A stretch of DNA of 64,000 nt from Flammeovirga sp. EKP202 (GTDB taxonomy: Bacteria > Bacteroidota > Bacteroidia > Cytophagales > Flammeovirgaceae), in the NCBI RefSeq assembly GCF_014534745.1, contig NZ_JACVVP010000007.1, positions 62,001 through 126,000 on the forward strand. The letters run 5' to 3'. The first letter of the stretch is position 1, and each line of letters starts with the position of its first letter. Below, piece by piece: positions 8,541-18,421 of this stretch. A model generated the notes under the pieces. That model did no database searches. It worked only from the letters and a program-made list of their open reading frames with translations, and had not been told where the DNA came from. Both the position numbers and the translations under genes were made by a program.

Positions 8541-9833
8541 TTACTGAATTGCGATATCTAATGATTTATCAATAGCATCTAGAATTGAAGCTAAATTCTC
8601 ATCTGTTAATGCAGCAGACATAAACCAGCTTTCATATTGTGATGGTGGTAAGTAAACACCATTATCTAACATCGCATGGAAGAATTTACCAAACTTTTCA
8701 GTATCTGTAGTTTGAGCATCTGCAAAATTTTCTACTTTCTTATCAGTGAAGAAAATACAAACCATTGAACCTAACAATGTCACTTGATAAGGCAACTTCT
8801 TGGCATCTAAGATCTTTTGGATACCAGTGGCTAATTTTTCTCCGTTTTTCGCTAAATCTGTATATACCTCAGGATGTGTATTCAAGTAGTTTAACATTGT
8901 AAGACCTGCTGCCATTGCTACAGGGTTACCTGATAATGTACCAGCTTGGTAAACTGGTCCTGCAGGAGCGACATACTCCATAATCTCTTTTTTACCTCCG
9001 TAAGCCCCTACTGGCATACCTCCTCCAATAATTTTACCTAGAGTAGTCATATCAGGAGTTACACCAAACACTTCTTGAGCTCCACCTTTAGCCAATCTAA
9101 AACCAGTCATAACCTCATCAAAAATAAGGACTATGCCTTCACGATCACAAATATCTCTTAAAGCTTGTAAGTAACCATCGTTAGGAATCACCAACCCCAT
9201 ATTACCTGGCACTGGCTCTATAATTAAAGCTGCAATTTCTCCTTTATTTTCAGCTACTAATTTTTCAATAGCTTCCACATTATTATAAGGAGCTAACAAA
9301 GTATCTTTTGCGGTTCCGTCGGTAACACCTGGACTGTTAGGCACTCCCATTGTTACTGCACCACTTCCGGCAGCAATAAGGAATGAATCTCCATGCCCAT
9401 GATAACAACCTTCAATCTTTATAAATTTATCTCTACCTGTATAACCTCTTGCAACTCTAATCGCAGACATTGTTGCTTCAGTACCTGAATTCACCATTCT
9501 CACCTTCTCAATTGAAGGCACCATCTCACAAATTAATTCTGCAATATCAATTTCCTTTGCAGTCGGTGCTCCAAAAGAAAGAGAATTATTTACGGCTTTT
9601 TGTACTGCTGCCGTGATATCAGGATGGGCATGTCCTAAAATCATTGGCCCCCATGAGTTGATCAATTCGATATATTTATTATCATTTTCGTCAATCATGT
9701 ATGCTCCTTCAGCCCCTTTGATAAATAATGGAGTTCCTCCAACTGATTTAAATGCTCTAACAGGTGAATTTACGCCACCTGGAATACTATGCTGTGCTTT
9801 AGAGAATAAAGCTACACTTTTATTGTTGTCCAC
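8541..9833 (-). CDS. hemL: Glutamate-1-semialdehyde 2,1-aminomutase
   Basis: HemL converts glutamate-1-semialdehyde to 5-aminolevulinate in the C5 route to haem; it is a PLP enzyme of aminotransferase fold type I. Visible features are the N-terminal IPGGVNSPVRAF block typical of GSA aminomutase, the GTEATMSAIRVARG cofactor region, DEVMTGFR with the PLP-binding Asp, and the Schiff-base Lys267 in TTLGKIIGGGMP. Its length of 430 residues is normal. It is the first gene of a likely hemL-membrane protein-subtilase unit with a promoter element at 9869-9876. Confidence 0.98.
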   Translation of the reverse strand: MDNNKSVALFSKAQHSIPGGVNSPVRAFKSVGGTPLFIKGAEGAYMIDENDNKYIELINSWGPMILGHAHPDITAAVQKAVNNSLSFGAPTAKEIDIAELICEMVPSIEKVRMVNSGTEATMSAIRVARGYTGRDKFIKIEGCYHGHGDSFLIAAGSGAVTMGVPNSPGVTDGTAKDTLLAPYNNVEAIEKLVAENKGEIAALIIEPVPGNMGLVIPNDGYLQALRDICDREGIVLIFDEVMTGFRLAKGGAQEVFGVTPDMTTLGKIIGGGMPVGAYGGKKEIMEYVAPAGPVYQAGTLSGNPVAMAAGLTMLNYLNTHPEVYTDLAKNGEKLATGIQKILDAKKLPYQVTLLGSMVCIFFTDKKVENFADAQTTDTEKFGKFFHAMLDNGVYLPPSQYESWFMSAALTDENLASILDAIDKSLDIAIQ

Positions 9834-10194
9834 GATAAAAAGGTTTGATTGTTTTTCTTGTATTTATACAAAGTTAATTAAACCTTTGACAATACTAAAC
9901 AATACCTTAATTAGTATGTTTACGTTGAGTTTTATTCATTAATCAGAATGTAAAATCATGCTCAATTTTAATGACTTCACTTCTGAAAACTTTGGAAAGA
10001 ACAACTATTACTTCGTTTTTAGCGTTGTACTCAAAAAAAATAATTCAAGAAGTATACTTCGTTATTTTAGTTTTTGCAGTAAAATAAAAAAGAAACCCCC
10101 GAAAATCAGAGGTTCCTTCCACTTTAATAAACTAAACTAACAAACAAACTTCGATTATGAAATTAACATACATTTATTAAAATACCTAAACAAT
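9834..10194. other. Intergenic region between hemL and the TetR-like gene
   Basis: This AT-rich divergent spacer of 361 bases holds the hemL -7 element. A 60-codon frame at 9958-10140 has a Lys/Phe-rich, low-complexity translation and is not believed. A weak imperfect hairpin lies around 10093-10118 (CCCCCG / GAGGTT). No RNA gene is recognisable. Confidence 0.6.
9869..9876 (-). promoter_or_regulatory. Promoter -7 element of hemL
   Basis: On the minus strand the sequence TAACTTTG matches the Bacteroidota -7 consensus TAnnTTTG, 36 bases upstream of the hemL start codon. No convincing -33 TTTG stands at the usual distance. Confidence 0.5.
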
Positions 10195-10833
10195 ATGAGT
10201 GAAATTTCAAAAAAAATAGAATTATCTTATATCAACTTTATTTTGTTACATAACAAACGCCCAAATTCTGTTAACGATCTAATTTCAAATGAGTTAGAAG
10301 AAAATAAAACAGAGATTTTGGAGGAGTATAAAGAAATAAATAAGATAGAAACACAAATATGGGAAAGTGGAATTATGACAGCTTTCCAACATTCGGAAAA
10401 TGACCCTAATTATGCTGAATATACTGTTAGAGAAAAACTACTTTCCTTCTTTTACAATTATGCTGAGGTACTAAAAAAAGAGGAGAAGTTTTATGAATAT
10501 TCAGCAAACATTCATTCAATTTTTGAGTTAAGTATATTAAACGAAAGATCATCTGTATTAAAAAATGTATTTTTAAATAATGTCAATGGTATCATAAAAA
10601 GTGGCATAGAAACCGGAGAAGTTGCTGATCGTTTCTTCATCTCAGATTACTATGGCGACATCATATGGTATCAAGCTTTATTGATTATTAGATACTGTAT
10701 ATCTGACGAGTCTAATGAGAAAGAAAATACAGATGAAATTATTGAAAAAAGTGTAAACCTCATTATGGATTTGTTTGAACCTAATTTTACAGATTCTGCA
10801 TTTCTTCTTGCTAAATTCCTATTTCAGAAATAA
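10195..10833 (+). CDS. TetR-like helical protein, partner of the ABC1 kinase
   Basis: This all-helical protein of 212 residues has the size and layout of a TetR-family regulator. Residues 5-60 (IELSYINFILLHNKRPNSVN and onward) sit where the DNA-binding three-helix unit belongs but are degenerate: the turn and recognition helix are not clear. The rest resembles the TetR C-terminal ligand domain. Its stop codon is 2 bases before the ABC1/UbiB-like kinase start, so the two are translated together. A TetR-type protein paired with an ABC1 kinase occurs in other Bacteroidota (recollection). Whether it binds DNA or acts as a partner of the kinase cannot be read from the sequence. Confidence 0.6.
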   Translation: MSEISKKIELSYINFILLHNKRPNSVNDLISNELEENKTEILEEYKEINKIETQIWESGIMTAFQHSENDPNYAEYTVREKLLSFFYNYAEVLKKEEKFYEYSANIHSIFELSILNERSSVLKNVFLNNVNGIIKSGIETGEVADRFFISDYYGDIIWYQALLIIRYCISDESNEKENTDEIIEKSVNLIMDLFEPNFTDSAFLLAKFLFQK

Positions 10834-10835
10834 AT

Positions 10836-12158
10836 ATGAGTGATATAAAAAATAAAGTACAAAAAAGCATCCCTTCTACTAAAACACAACGTGTAAGTAA
10901 ATTTGTAAAAGTAGGAGCAAAAGTAAGTTCAAACTATCTTAAGCACTACGCTAAAAGTGTTATCGATTCTTCTTACGATAGAAAGAAGGCATTGGATGAA
11001 GAAAATGCAAATGATGTGTACGAAGCATTGAGTGAACTAAAAGGAAGTGCCCTAAAAGTTGCTCAAATGATGAGTATGGATAAAAATATGCTTCCTCAAG
11101 CGTATACTGATCAGTTTCAGATGTCACAATACTCTGCACCACCATTATCGCTACCACTCGTTAATAAAACATTTCAAAAAGCATTTGGGAAGGCTCCGCT
11201 AGAAATTTTCGACACCTTTTCTAAAGAGGCTGTTAATGCTGCATCTATCGGTCAGGTACATCAAGCTACTTTAGGGGATAAAACTTTTGCGGTGAAGGTT
11301 CAATATCCTGGTGTAGCCGAAAGTGTTTCTTCGGATCTAAAAATGGTAAAACCTATTGCAGTAAGAATGGTTGGTCTGAATGAAAGAGATGTAGATCATT
11401 ACATGGAAGAGGTTGAAAACATGTTACTTTCTGAAACAGATTACGACCTTGAACTCAAAAGATCTATTTCGATTTCTGAAGCTTGTAAAGACATTTCAAA
11501 TATTCATTTTCCTTCTTATTATCCGGAATATTCTTCTAAGAAAATTTTAACGATGGATTGGTTGGAAGGAGAGCATTTGAACGAATTTATTGCAACCAAC
11601 CCTTCTCAAGAGATTAGAAATCAAATAGGACAAGCGTTATGGGATTTTTATGATTTCCAAATTCATAAAATGAAAGAAGTACATGCAGATCCACACCCAG
11701 GCAACTTCTTATTCAAAGAAAATGGCACAATGGGTATCATAGATTTTGGATGTGTGAAAGTAATCCCTGATTTATTCTATGATAATTACTTTGATCTGAT
11801 GAAGATTGAAAATTTAGAGAATAAAGAAAAAAGAACTCAAGTTTTCAGTAACATGAACTTCATTTATGAAAATGATAGTCTTGAAGACAGGGAGAAACTT
11901 GATAGTCTTTTCACATCAATGATTACTATCTTATCTCGCCCATTCCAACACTCTACTTTTAATTTTAGCGATGATAATTATTTCAATGAAATAGCTGCAC
12001 TTGCTGATAATAAAGAAAACCAGAAATTATTAAGGAATTCAAAAAAACCTAGGGGATTAAGAGACGGACTTTATGTCAATAGAACCTATTTTGGTTTATA
12101 TTCAATATTACATGATTTGAAAGCGGAAATTTCGACAAAATCGTATTTTTTCGATTAG
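10836..12158 (+). CDS. ABC1/AarF/UbiB family atypical kinase
   Basis: This is an ADCK/UbiB-type atypical protein kinase. Visible motifs are the N-terminal extension helix KGSALKVAQMMSMD (the family KxGQ motif reads KVAQ here), the Ala-rich nucleotide loop AASIGQVHQA, the invariant Lys in FAVKVQYPG, the catalytic loop HADPHPGNF and the metal-binding IIDFGC. Family members support ubiquinone or other lipid metabolism. This organism probably uses menaquinone (inference), so the substrate is unknown. Length is 440 residues. It is coupled to the TetR-like gene. Its last 4 bases overlap the end of the convergent sensor kinase gene, and no terminator is visible. Confidence 0.9.
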   Translation: MSDIKNKVQKSIPSTKTQRVSKFVKVGAKVSSNYLKHYAKSVIDSSYDRKKALDEENANDVYEALSELKGSALKVAQMMSMDKNMLPQAYTDQFQMSQYSAPPLSLPLVNKTFQKAFGKAPLEIFDTFSKEAVNAASIGQVHQATLGDKTFAVKVQYPGVAESVSSDLKMVKPIAVRMVGLNERDVDHYMEEVENMLLSETDYDLELKRSISISEACKDISNIHFPSYYPEYSSKKILTMDWLEGEHLNEFIATNPSQEIRNQIGQALWDFYDFQIHKMKEVHADPHPGNFLFKENGTMGIIDFGCVKVIPDLFYDNYFDLMKIENLENKEKRTQVFSNMNFIYENDSLEDREKLDSLFTSMITILSRPFQHSTFNFSDDNYFNEIAALADNKENQKLLRNSKKPRGLRDGLYVNRTYFGLYSILHDLKAEISTKSYFFD

Positions 12159-15148
12159 AAAACATCCACTCGTGAATCACTGGCAATGGCTTCAGATAGG
12201 TAATCTATATACTTGCTGAAGCCAGTGTCATACTCCTGCAACAATATATATATTGACTTCAAACGAGATAGTTTATGTTCTACACTCAAACTTGTAGCTG
12301 TAGTCAATTCTTTTAGTTCTTCAATTAACTCCTTATGTTCTTTTGGATCAAAATACTTTTTAGTCACTTGATCCTTGATAAGATATTTCTTTAATGTATT
12401 AATGAGGTCGTTTCTATCCAATGGCTTTGTCAAGTAATCGTTGATACCAACAGCGAAAGCATGGAACCTTCTATCCCAATAAGCATCAGCACTTAATGCT
12501 ACAATTGGAGTTGTCACATTTAATTCTTGACGCAATTTTTCAGCTGTTTCAATCCCACCTAAAATAGGCATATGTAAATCCATTAGAATTAAATCACATT
12601 CAGATTCTTTAATATACTTAATGGCTTCTTCCCCATTCTCCGCAATATCACAATTCAATGAAAGCTGTTTAAAAAGTGCCTTCATCATAAACTGATTCAT
12701 TTTATTGTCCTCCACAATCAGAACTTTCGAATCTGCATCAAATGCTACTTCTGCTTCTCTCCCATTTTCCTCTAAAATCTCGTTTCTATCCCCCTCAATA
12801 ATTGGTAATTGTACAATGAACGTCGCCCCTTCTCCCTCAATACTGTAAACTCTTATCTGCCCTTTAAGCATCTCGACAAGCTTTTTAGAGATCGCTAATC
12901 CTAAACCTGTACCACCATACTCTCTAGTTACAGAATTATCAGCTTGTTCAAAAGAATCAAAGATGACATCAATTCTATCTTCTGATATACCTATACCTTG
13001 ATCATGAACAGATAATTGAAGGCATTCTGAGTTTGCTGAAACAATTATTTTTATCTCTGTTTTCTCTTTCGTAAACTTGATTGCATTGGTCAATAAGTTT
13101 GTCAAAACCTGTCTGAATTTTGTAGAATCTGTCACAAAATGTGTCGGTACATTATCACTAACCTCAGTATGAATCACAACTTCTTTTTCATGTGCCGAAG
13201 GAGTATGTATTTTGACCACTAAATTGATAAAACTTCTTATATCAATTCTTTCATGGAAAATTTGCATTTTACCAGCATCAATTCTGGAGTAATCAAGAAT
13301 ATTATTGATTAATTCTGAAAGGTATTCCCCGTTAAAATATATATATCGAAGTTGTTCAATAAATTCTTCAGAAAGGTTTTCAGAAAACGATTTACGATAG
13401 AGTACGTTACTTAATCCTATTATTGCATTAAGAGGTGATCTAATCTCGTGTGAGATATTGGCCAAGAACATACTTTTTGCTTTATTTGATTTTTCAGCAG
13501 CATTTCTAGCCTCCTTTAATTCAAATTCTACTTTTTTCTGTTGAGTTAAATTCCAGCACACCCCATGCATCTCATAGTTTCCATTCTGCATTCTAGATTT
13601 ACCATAGATTTGTATGTATTGCACACCTCTTACACTATGATTGATTTTTGCAGAAATGTTAACATTATGAAGCTGTCCTAAAAAAATCTTATGGAATAAT
13701 GAGATTATTTTCAGTCGTTCTTCCCTTACAACTGTGGCTAAAAATGTTTTCAATGGAGTTGGAGTGGGTGCGTCACTTATCCCTAATATTCTACTTATTT
13801 TCTTATCCCAAGTAAAACCCTCTTCCGGGGTAAAAGACCAAGCACCAATTTTGGCTGCATTTAATGCTAGATCTAATTTCAGCTTCTGTTGATTGAGCTC
13901 AAATGTTCTTTCTTTTACCTTTTGCTCTAGTGAACTATTAAGCTGCTTGATTTGAAGTTCATGCTTCCACTTTTCAGTAATATCTAAATTATATACAGCA
14001 ATAGCGTAGATTTCATCATTGACATTTACAAGTGGTGAAAAAACAGACTGTATAAAAATATTATTATCGAACTGAAATTCTGTTTCAAAGATTTCTTTTT
14101 GATGAAAAGCTCTTTTAAAATGAGGGCTATAATATTCGAAAAGCTTTGAATAGGGCTCACTATTTAAATAGTCATCTTCCTTTATGTCAATATGTAATAG
14201 GTTTTTTATGAGGTCACCAAACTTAGTATTGTAGGAGGTGATCTTAAAATCAGTATCGATTGAAAATATATAACTTTTCGCACTTTCAATCAGAACTTTT
14301 GTTTGTTGATGGGCTTCAATTAATGCCTGTTCAGCGGCATACTTTTCAGTAATATTATCAATAAATACGATATCTTGAAGGTTTTTTTCGTCCCCGATTG
14401 TCTCCTTCCTTAGGTTAAACACTCTTTCTAGCTTAGGGAATTTTACAATCTGTTCTCTTTCTGTAATATCAAGTTCACCAATACCAAAAAGCTCTTCAAA
14501 AGACATCCCCAGTAAATCATGTGTCTCAAGCCCCAATTGATGAGTAGCAGTATCATTGGCATCAATGATGGTATTGTCTTTAATAATTAATGCCCCTAAG
14601 TAATTATAATGAAATAGTTGTTTGTACTTCCTCTCACTTCTTTTAAGGTTTTCTTGAGAAAGTATATATTCGGTTACATTTCTCACCACCACTGAAACTC
14701 CTACAACATCATCTCTACTAAAAATTGGGCTGTAAGTCGCTTCAAAATGGGCTCTGGTAAAGTTTTGTTCATCTCCGTAGGAACGAATTACAGAATATTT
14801 CTCACCTTCCAACGCTCTCTTTATGTCGTTTTCTGCCACATCAGCATCATTCTTGACTCTCATATAATCAAGAATATTTTTCCCGATTTCTATCCGTTTC
14901 CCATAAACAGAATACATCGTTTCCATATGGGCATTATTAAAAGCAAGATAGTTATAGGATTTATCAACCGAAAAGACAACATCTGAAGAATGCTCCATCA
15001 AGAGATTAAGCATTCTAAAGTTTCGTATACCATTGGCAATAGTTTTCTTTTGCCTAGCCACCAAACGAACATACATTGATATTAATATGGTTACTAAGCC
15101 AGTAAAGAAGGTAATAAGAATCGCAAAAAGGAAAGAGTTGATAAACAT
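12155..15148 (-). CDS. Hybrid sensor histidine kinase/response regulator with several PAS domains
   Basis: A single N-terminal membrane helix (residues 3-30) is followed by about four PAS-type sensor domains (roughly 45-165, 170-275, 280-395, 430-545), with a coiled coil near 400-430. Then come a HisKA domain with phospho-acceptor His567 in NISHEIRSPLN, a HATPase domain with DQGIGI and GGTGLGLAI, and a receiver domain with phospho-acceptor Asp857 in LILMDLHMP. The last 70 residues are helical and could hold a degenerate phosphotransfer domain. No periplasmic domain is present, so the signal is probably cytoplasmic or membrane-derived. It starts 23 bases after nuoN and appears to be the last gene of the nuoKLMN operon. 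Confidence 0.93.
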   Translation of the reverse strand: MFINSFLFAILITFFTGLVTILISMYVRLVARQKKTIANGIRNFRMLNLLMEHSSDVVFSVDKSYNYLAFNNAHMETMYSVYGKRIEIGKNILDYMRVKNDADVAENDIKRALEGEKYSVIRSYGDEQNFTRAHFEATYSPIFSRDDVVGVSVVVRNVTEYILSQENLKRSERKYKQLFHYNYLGALIIKDNTIIDANDTATHQLGLETHDLLGMSFEELFGIGELDITEREQIVKFPKLERVFNLRKETIGDEKNLQDIVFIDNITEKYAAEQALIEAHQQTKVLIESAKSYIFSIDTDFKITSYNTKFGDLIKNLLHIDIKEDDYLNSEPYSKLFEYYSPHFKRAFHQKEIFETEFQFDNNIFIQSVFSPLVNVNDEIYAIAVYNLDITEKWKHELQIKQLNSSLEQKVKERTFELNQQKLKLDLALNAAKIGAWSFTPEEGFTWDKKISRILGISDAPTPTPLKTFLATVVREERLKIISLFHKIFLGQLHNVNISAKINHSVRGVQYIQIYGKSRMQNGNYEMHGVCWNLTQQKKVEFELKEARNAAEKSNKAKSMFLANISHEIRSPLNAIIGLSNVLYRKSFSENLSEEFIEQLRYIYFNGEYLSELINNILDYSRIDAGKMQIFHERIDIRSFINLVVKIHTPSAHEKEVVIHTEVSDNVPTHFVTDSTKFRQVLTNLLTNAIKFTKEKTEIKIIVSANSECLQLSVHDQGIGISEDRIDVIFDSFEQADNSVTREYGGTGLGLAISKKLVEMLKGQIRVYSIEGEGATFIVQLPIIEGDRNEILEENGREAEVAFDADSKVLIVEDNKMNQFMMKALFKQLSLNCDIAENGEEAIKYIKESECDLILMDLHMPILGGIETAEKLRQELNVTTPIVALSADAYWDRRFHAFAVGINDYLTKPLDRNDLINTLKKYLIKDQVTKKYFDPKEHKELIEELKELTTATSLSVEHKLSRLKSIYILLQEYDTGFSKYIDYLSEAIASDSRVDVF

Positions 15149-15171
15149 AAAAGGGCTTTATCTGCTAGTCA

Positions 15172-16629
15172 TTAAATGATTAGTGATGGTATCAAGAAGG
15201 TCAATACCAAAAACACTCCCAAAATAACAATAAATCTAGATAAAGCAATATTTAAATGTATGTGTCCTTTTACATTTCGTCTGTAAAGGAAAAATGGAAT
15301 CTTTAAATAATACACCAACGATATCGCAGTGTTCAACAAACCTAGGAACAAAACAATAATATATATAAGATTGGAATTTGCATTATACAACTCCCATAGT
15401 GATGTAAAAATGAGAAGCTTTGCAGTAAAGCCTGCTAAAGGCGGTAAACCTATTAATGAAACGACAGCAAGAATTACAGCAGGCCCCCATAATGCAGCAC
15501 TATTAGACCAACCTAACCCTTCTATCTGCTTTAAATCATCTGTTCCTTTCTCTTTTTCAATTTCCCCGATGAAATAGAACATAGCATAATTGGCTATTAC
15601 ATATACCCAAAGGAAATAAAATAGAGCATTCGCTGCAATTTCATCTTTATTCAATAAAGCAATTACGATTAAGCCTGCATTAGCGATGGTACTATACCCC
15701 ATCAATCTTCTCATGCCATTTTGGAAAATTGCAGCCAAATTACCAATAAACATAGAGATCACGCCTGTTGATAATAAGAAGTAATTGACGTAAGTATTCT
15801 CTATTAAAGTAGTTTCTACCAAGAATCTATATAAAAATACAGTTGCACCTATTTTGGGTAAAGTAGAGAAAAAAGCTACAGATTCAATTGGAGCAGCTTG
15901 ATAAACATCTGGCACCCAAATATGCATCGGAAATCCACCTAATTTGAATACGAAGCCCATCATTACCAATATTGCTCCTGTAATAAAAAGAGGTGAAAAT
16001 GGTTGATTATATGAAGCAATACCCTGAAGGTCAATCGTAGAAGTTAGACCATACATGATAGACATTCCATAGATTGTAATAGCGGTAGCTACAGCACCAA
16101 AAAGGAAATATTTGATAGATGCTTCAACTCCTTTCTTATCTCCTTTATAAGCAGTTAGTAAATAAGAGGGTAAAGACATTAATTCTAATGCTAAAATGGC
16201 AACAATAAAATCATTAGCCATTGTAAGAACGTGTGCACCAATCAATAACCCAAGGGCCATCGTCATCCATTCTCCCTCACCAGAAAGCTTTGTTTTAGAG
16301 CTCTCATTTGTAGAATTAAAGTAAAGGTGAATCGATAAAAGAATTACACAAACATCTGATAAAATTCTAAGCTTAATACTCCAATTATCTTGAACCAGAG
16401 TAAACAACATTAGTTTATTTACACTCTCTTCTGCCAACAACGAAAGATAGGTCACATCACCTATAAGACCTATACCAACGATAGCATACAGATATTTTTT
16501 ATTTCTCTTTGCAAAGATTAAATCAATGAGAATAACTCCAATTAATAGAGCAGCAATGCCTACTTCTGAAGCTAAAAACGGTAAGCTCTCAACGATATTT
16601 GATAATTTTGACGATAAGTCTTGTCCCAT
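15172..16629 (-). CDS. nuoN: NADH-quinone oxidoreductase subunit N
   Basis: NuoN is one of the three antiporter-like proton-pumping subunits of complex I in the inner membrane. The protein has about 14 hydrophobic helices. Family blocks seen are ELMSLPSYLLTAYKG (the Glu of TM5), KYFLFGAVATAITIYG and FKLGGFPMHIWVPDVYQAAP, with the conserved Lys of the proton channel. Its length of 485 residues is standard. It is 10 bases downstream of nuoM, as expected for a co-translated complex I segment. Confidence 0.97.
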   Translation of the reverse strand: MGQDLSSKLSNIVESLPFLASEVGIAALLIGVILIDLIFAKRNKKYLYAIVGIGLIGDVTYLSLLAEESVNKLMLFTLVQDNWSIKLRILSDVCVILLSIHLYFNSTNESSKTKLSGEGEWMTMALGLLIGAHVLTMANDFIVAILALELMSLPSYLLTAYKGDKKGVEASIKYFLFGAVATAITIYGMSIMYGLTSTIDLQGIASYNQPFSPLFITGAILVMMGFVFKLGGFPMHIWVPDVYQAAPIESVAFFSTLPKIGATVFLYRFLVETTLIENTYVNYFLLSTGVISMFIGNLAAIFQNGMRRLMGYSTIANAGLIVIALLNKDEIAANALFYFLWVYVIANYAMFYFIGEIEKEKGTDDLKQIEGLGWSNSAALWGPAVILAVVSLIGLPPLAGFTAKLLIFTSLWELYNANSNLIYIIVLFLGLLNTAISLVYYLKIPFFLYRRNVKGHIHLNIALSRFIVILGVFLVLTFLIPSLII

Positions 16630-16639
16630 AATTTATCTT

Positions 16640-18388
16640 TTAAGCACCAATGATCGCTTTGATATAATCTAATCCAACATAGTTGGCAAACTCTACGAAA
16701 ACAGTAACACTACCTTCAATCAAGTTAATTAACAACTTAGGATAAATACCTAATACCAAGGTGATGACTGCCAATGGAGAAAGCATTAATAACTCTCTTT
16801 TAGTAAGATCTTTTAATTTCTCATCCATTGATTCATCTTTTAGGTGATATTTCCCCAAGAAAATTCTTTGCATTGCCCATAAATAATAAGCTGCACTTAA
16901 TACCAAACCTAATGTTGCAACAATAGTCATCCATCTCGGCACCAAATTGTTTACTGCAGATGAGTTAAATGCTCCTAAGAAGACAAATAATTCTGCCATA
17001 AAACCTGAGAAACCAGGTAAACCTAAAGAGGCAAAGAAGGCAATTGTAGCCAACATTGTGTAGCGAGGCATTTTAGAAGATAAACCACTATAGTTTTCGA
17101 TTTCTAAATTACCTGTTCTATAGTAAAGCACCCCTGCAATCAAGAATAAGGCTGCTGAAATAATACCATGTGAAAACATTTGGAAAATGGCTCCAGAGAT
17201 ACCTTCTGCTGTTAAGGAAGCAATACCAAGCATTACAAATCCCATGTGCGATACTGAAGAGTAAGCAATCATTCTCTTCAAATTATGTGTACCTAAGGCT
17301 ACAAATGCACCATAAAGAATGGAGATAACTCCACCCAATGCAATGTACCATGCAAAATGATGTGCACCATCAGGGAAGATAGAATAAGCAATTCTCAACA
17401 TCCCGTAACCACCAATTTTTAAAAGAATACCAGCTAAAACAACAGAAATTGATGTTGGAGCTTCAACGTGAGCATCAGGTAACCATGTATGAAGAGGCAC
17501 AACCGGCAACTTGATTGCAAAACCAATAAATACCATCAAGAATGCGACAAATCGCACATGCGTACCAAATAACATCGCTCCAGAATCTAAAGAAAGAATG
17601 GCATTTGGAATATAATTCGATGCATCCATCATATGTACCAATGAGAAAGTTCTCACTAGGTTAGATTGCTCGATTTCACCTGACACTAGCATCACATGCA
17701 CCTTTTCAATAATATCTGGCGTCACTTGTTGAATTGACTCTGCCAAACCTAATTGAACAGCAGTAGCAATAGGATCAATCACTGATGCAGCCAATGCAAT
17801 CATAATCACCAAAATGAAGATTGAACCTACTAAAGTATATATAAAGAATTTGATAGAAGCATATTCGCTATTCTTACCACCCCAAATACCAATTAAGAAG
17901 TACATAGGGAGTAACATAAATTCAAAGAATAAATAGAATAAGAAGAAATCCAATGCAAGGAAACACCCCATAATTGTACCACTCAACAGTAAATACAAAG
18001 CATAAAAACCTCTGCGCTTAGTCTTGATTTCTAATGATGATATTGCTCCAATCACCATCACTATGGCCGTTAGTAAAATCATGGAATTACTCAGACCGTC
18101 TACCCCTAATGTATAATCGGCCGAAAGTCGACCAAATGTACCTAAGTTTAATACAATCCATTCCGATTTTTCTAAATACTGAAAAGTATCCAAAGATAAG
18201 ATTCCATTCATCTTCTCCGATAGTCCCTCATACCCCATCATCAAATAGGAAGCGATAATCAGTTGAAATGAATTAATACCAATAGTGATTTTACCAAATA
18301 AGTCTTTAAAACTGTTCGGTAAAAGAAGAATTACAAGTGTTCCAAAAATTGGAGTAAAAACTAATAATGTGAGCAATAACTGCGACAT
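16640..18388 (-). CDS. nuoM: NADH-quinone oxidoreductase subunit M
   Basis: This is the second antiporter-like subunit of the complex I membrane arm. Conserved segments are FFLFYLFFEFMLLPMYFLIG with the key Glu, KLPVVPLHTWLPDAHVEAPT and RMIAYSSVSHMGFVMLG. At 582 residues it is longer than E. coli NuoM (about 510). The extra length is a hydrophilic loop near residues 190-260 (containing QQVTPDIIEKVHVMLVSGEI) between two helices, a region that is expanded in some Bacteroidota (inference). It is 33 bases downstream of nuoL. Confidence 0.96.
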   Translation of the reverse strand: MSQLLLTLLVFTPIFGTLVILLLPNSFKDLFGKITIGINSFQLIIASYLMMGYEGLSEKMNGILSLDTFQYLEKSEWIVLNLGTFGRLSADYTLGVDGLSNSMILLTAIVMVIGAISSLEIKTKRRGFYALYLLLSGTIMGCFLALDFFLFYLFFEFMLLPMYFLIGIWGGKNSEYASIKFFIYTLVGSIFILVIMIALAASVIDPIATAVQLGLAESIQQVTPDIIEKVHVMLVSGEIEQSNLVRTFSLVHMMDASNYIPNAILSLDSGAMLFGTHVRFVAFLMVFIGFAIKLPVVPLHTWLPDAHVEAPTSISVVLAGILLKIGGYGMLRIAYSIFPDGAHHFAWYIALGGVISILYGAFVALGTHNLKRMIAYSSVSHMGFVMLGIASLTAEGISGAIFQMFSHGIISAALFLIAGVLYYRTGNLEIENYSGLSSKMPRYTMLATIAFFASLGLPGFSGFMAELFVFLGAFNSSAVNNLVPRWMTIVATLGLVLSAAYYLWAMQRIFLGKYHLKDESMDEKLKDLTKRELLMLSPLAVITLVLGIYPKLLINLIEGSVTVFVEFANYVGLDYIKAIIGA

Positions 18389-18421
18389 AATCTATATATA
18401 TACTTTTGTTAGTTTAAACGA

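Noticed and set aside
9958-10140. A 60-codon plus-strand frame in the hemL-TetR spacer
   Set aside because: Its translation is low complexity (Lys, Phe, Asn, Ser) without domain, coupling or promoter; the DNA composition is that of a spacer.
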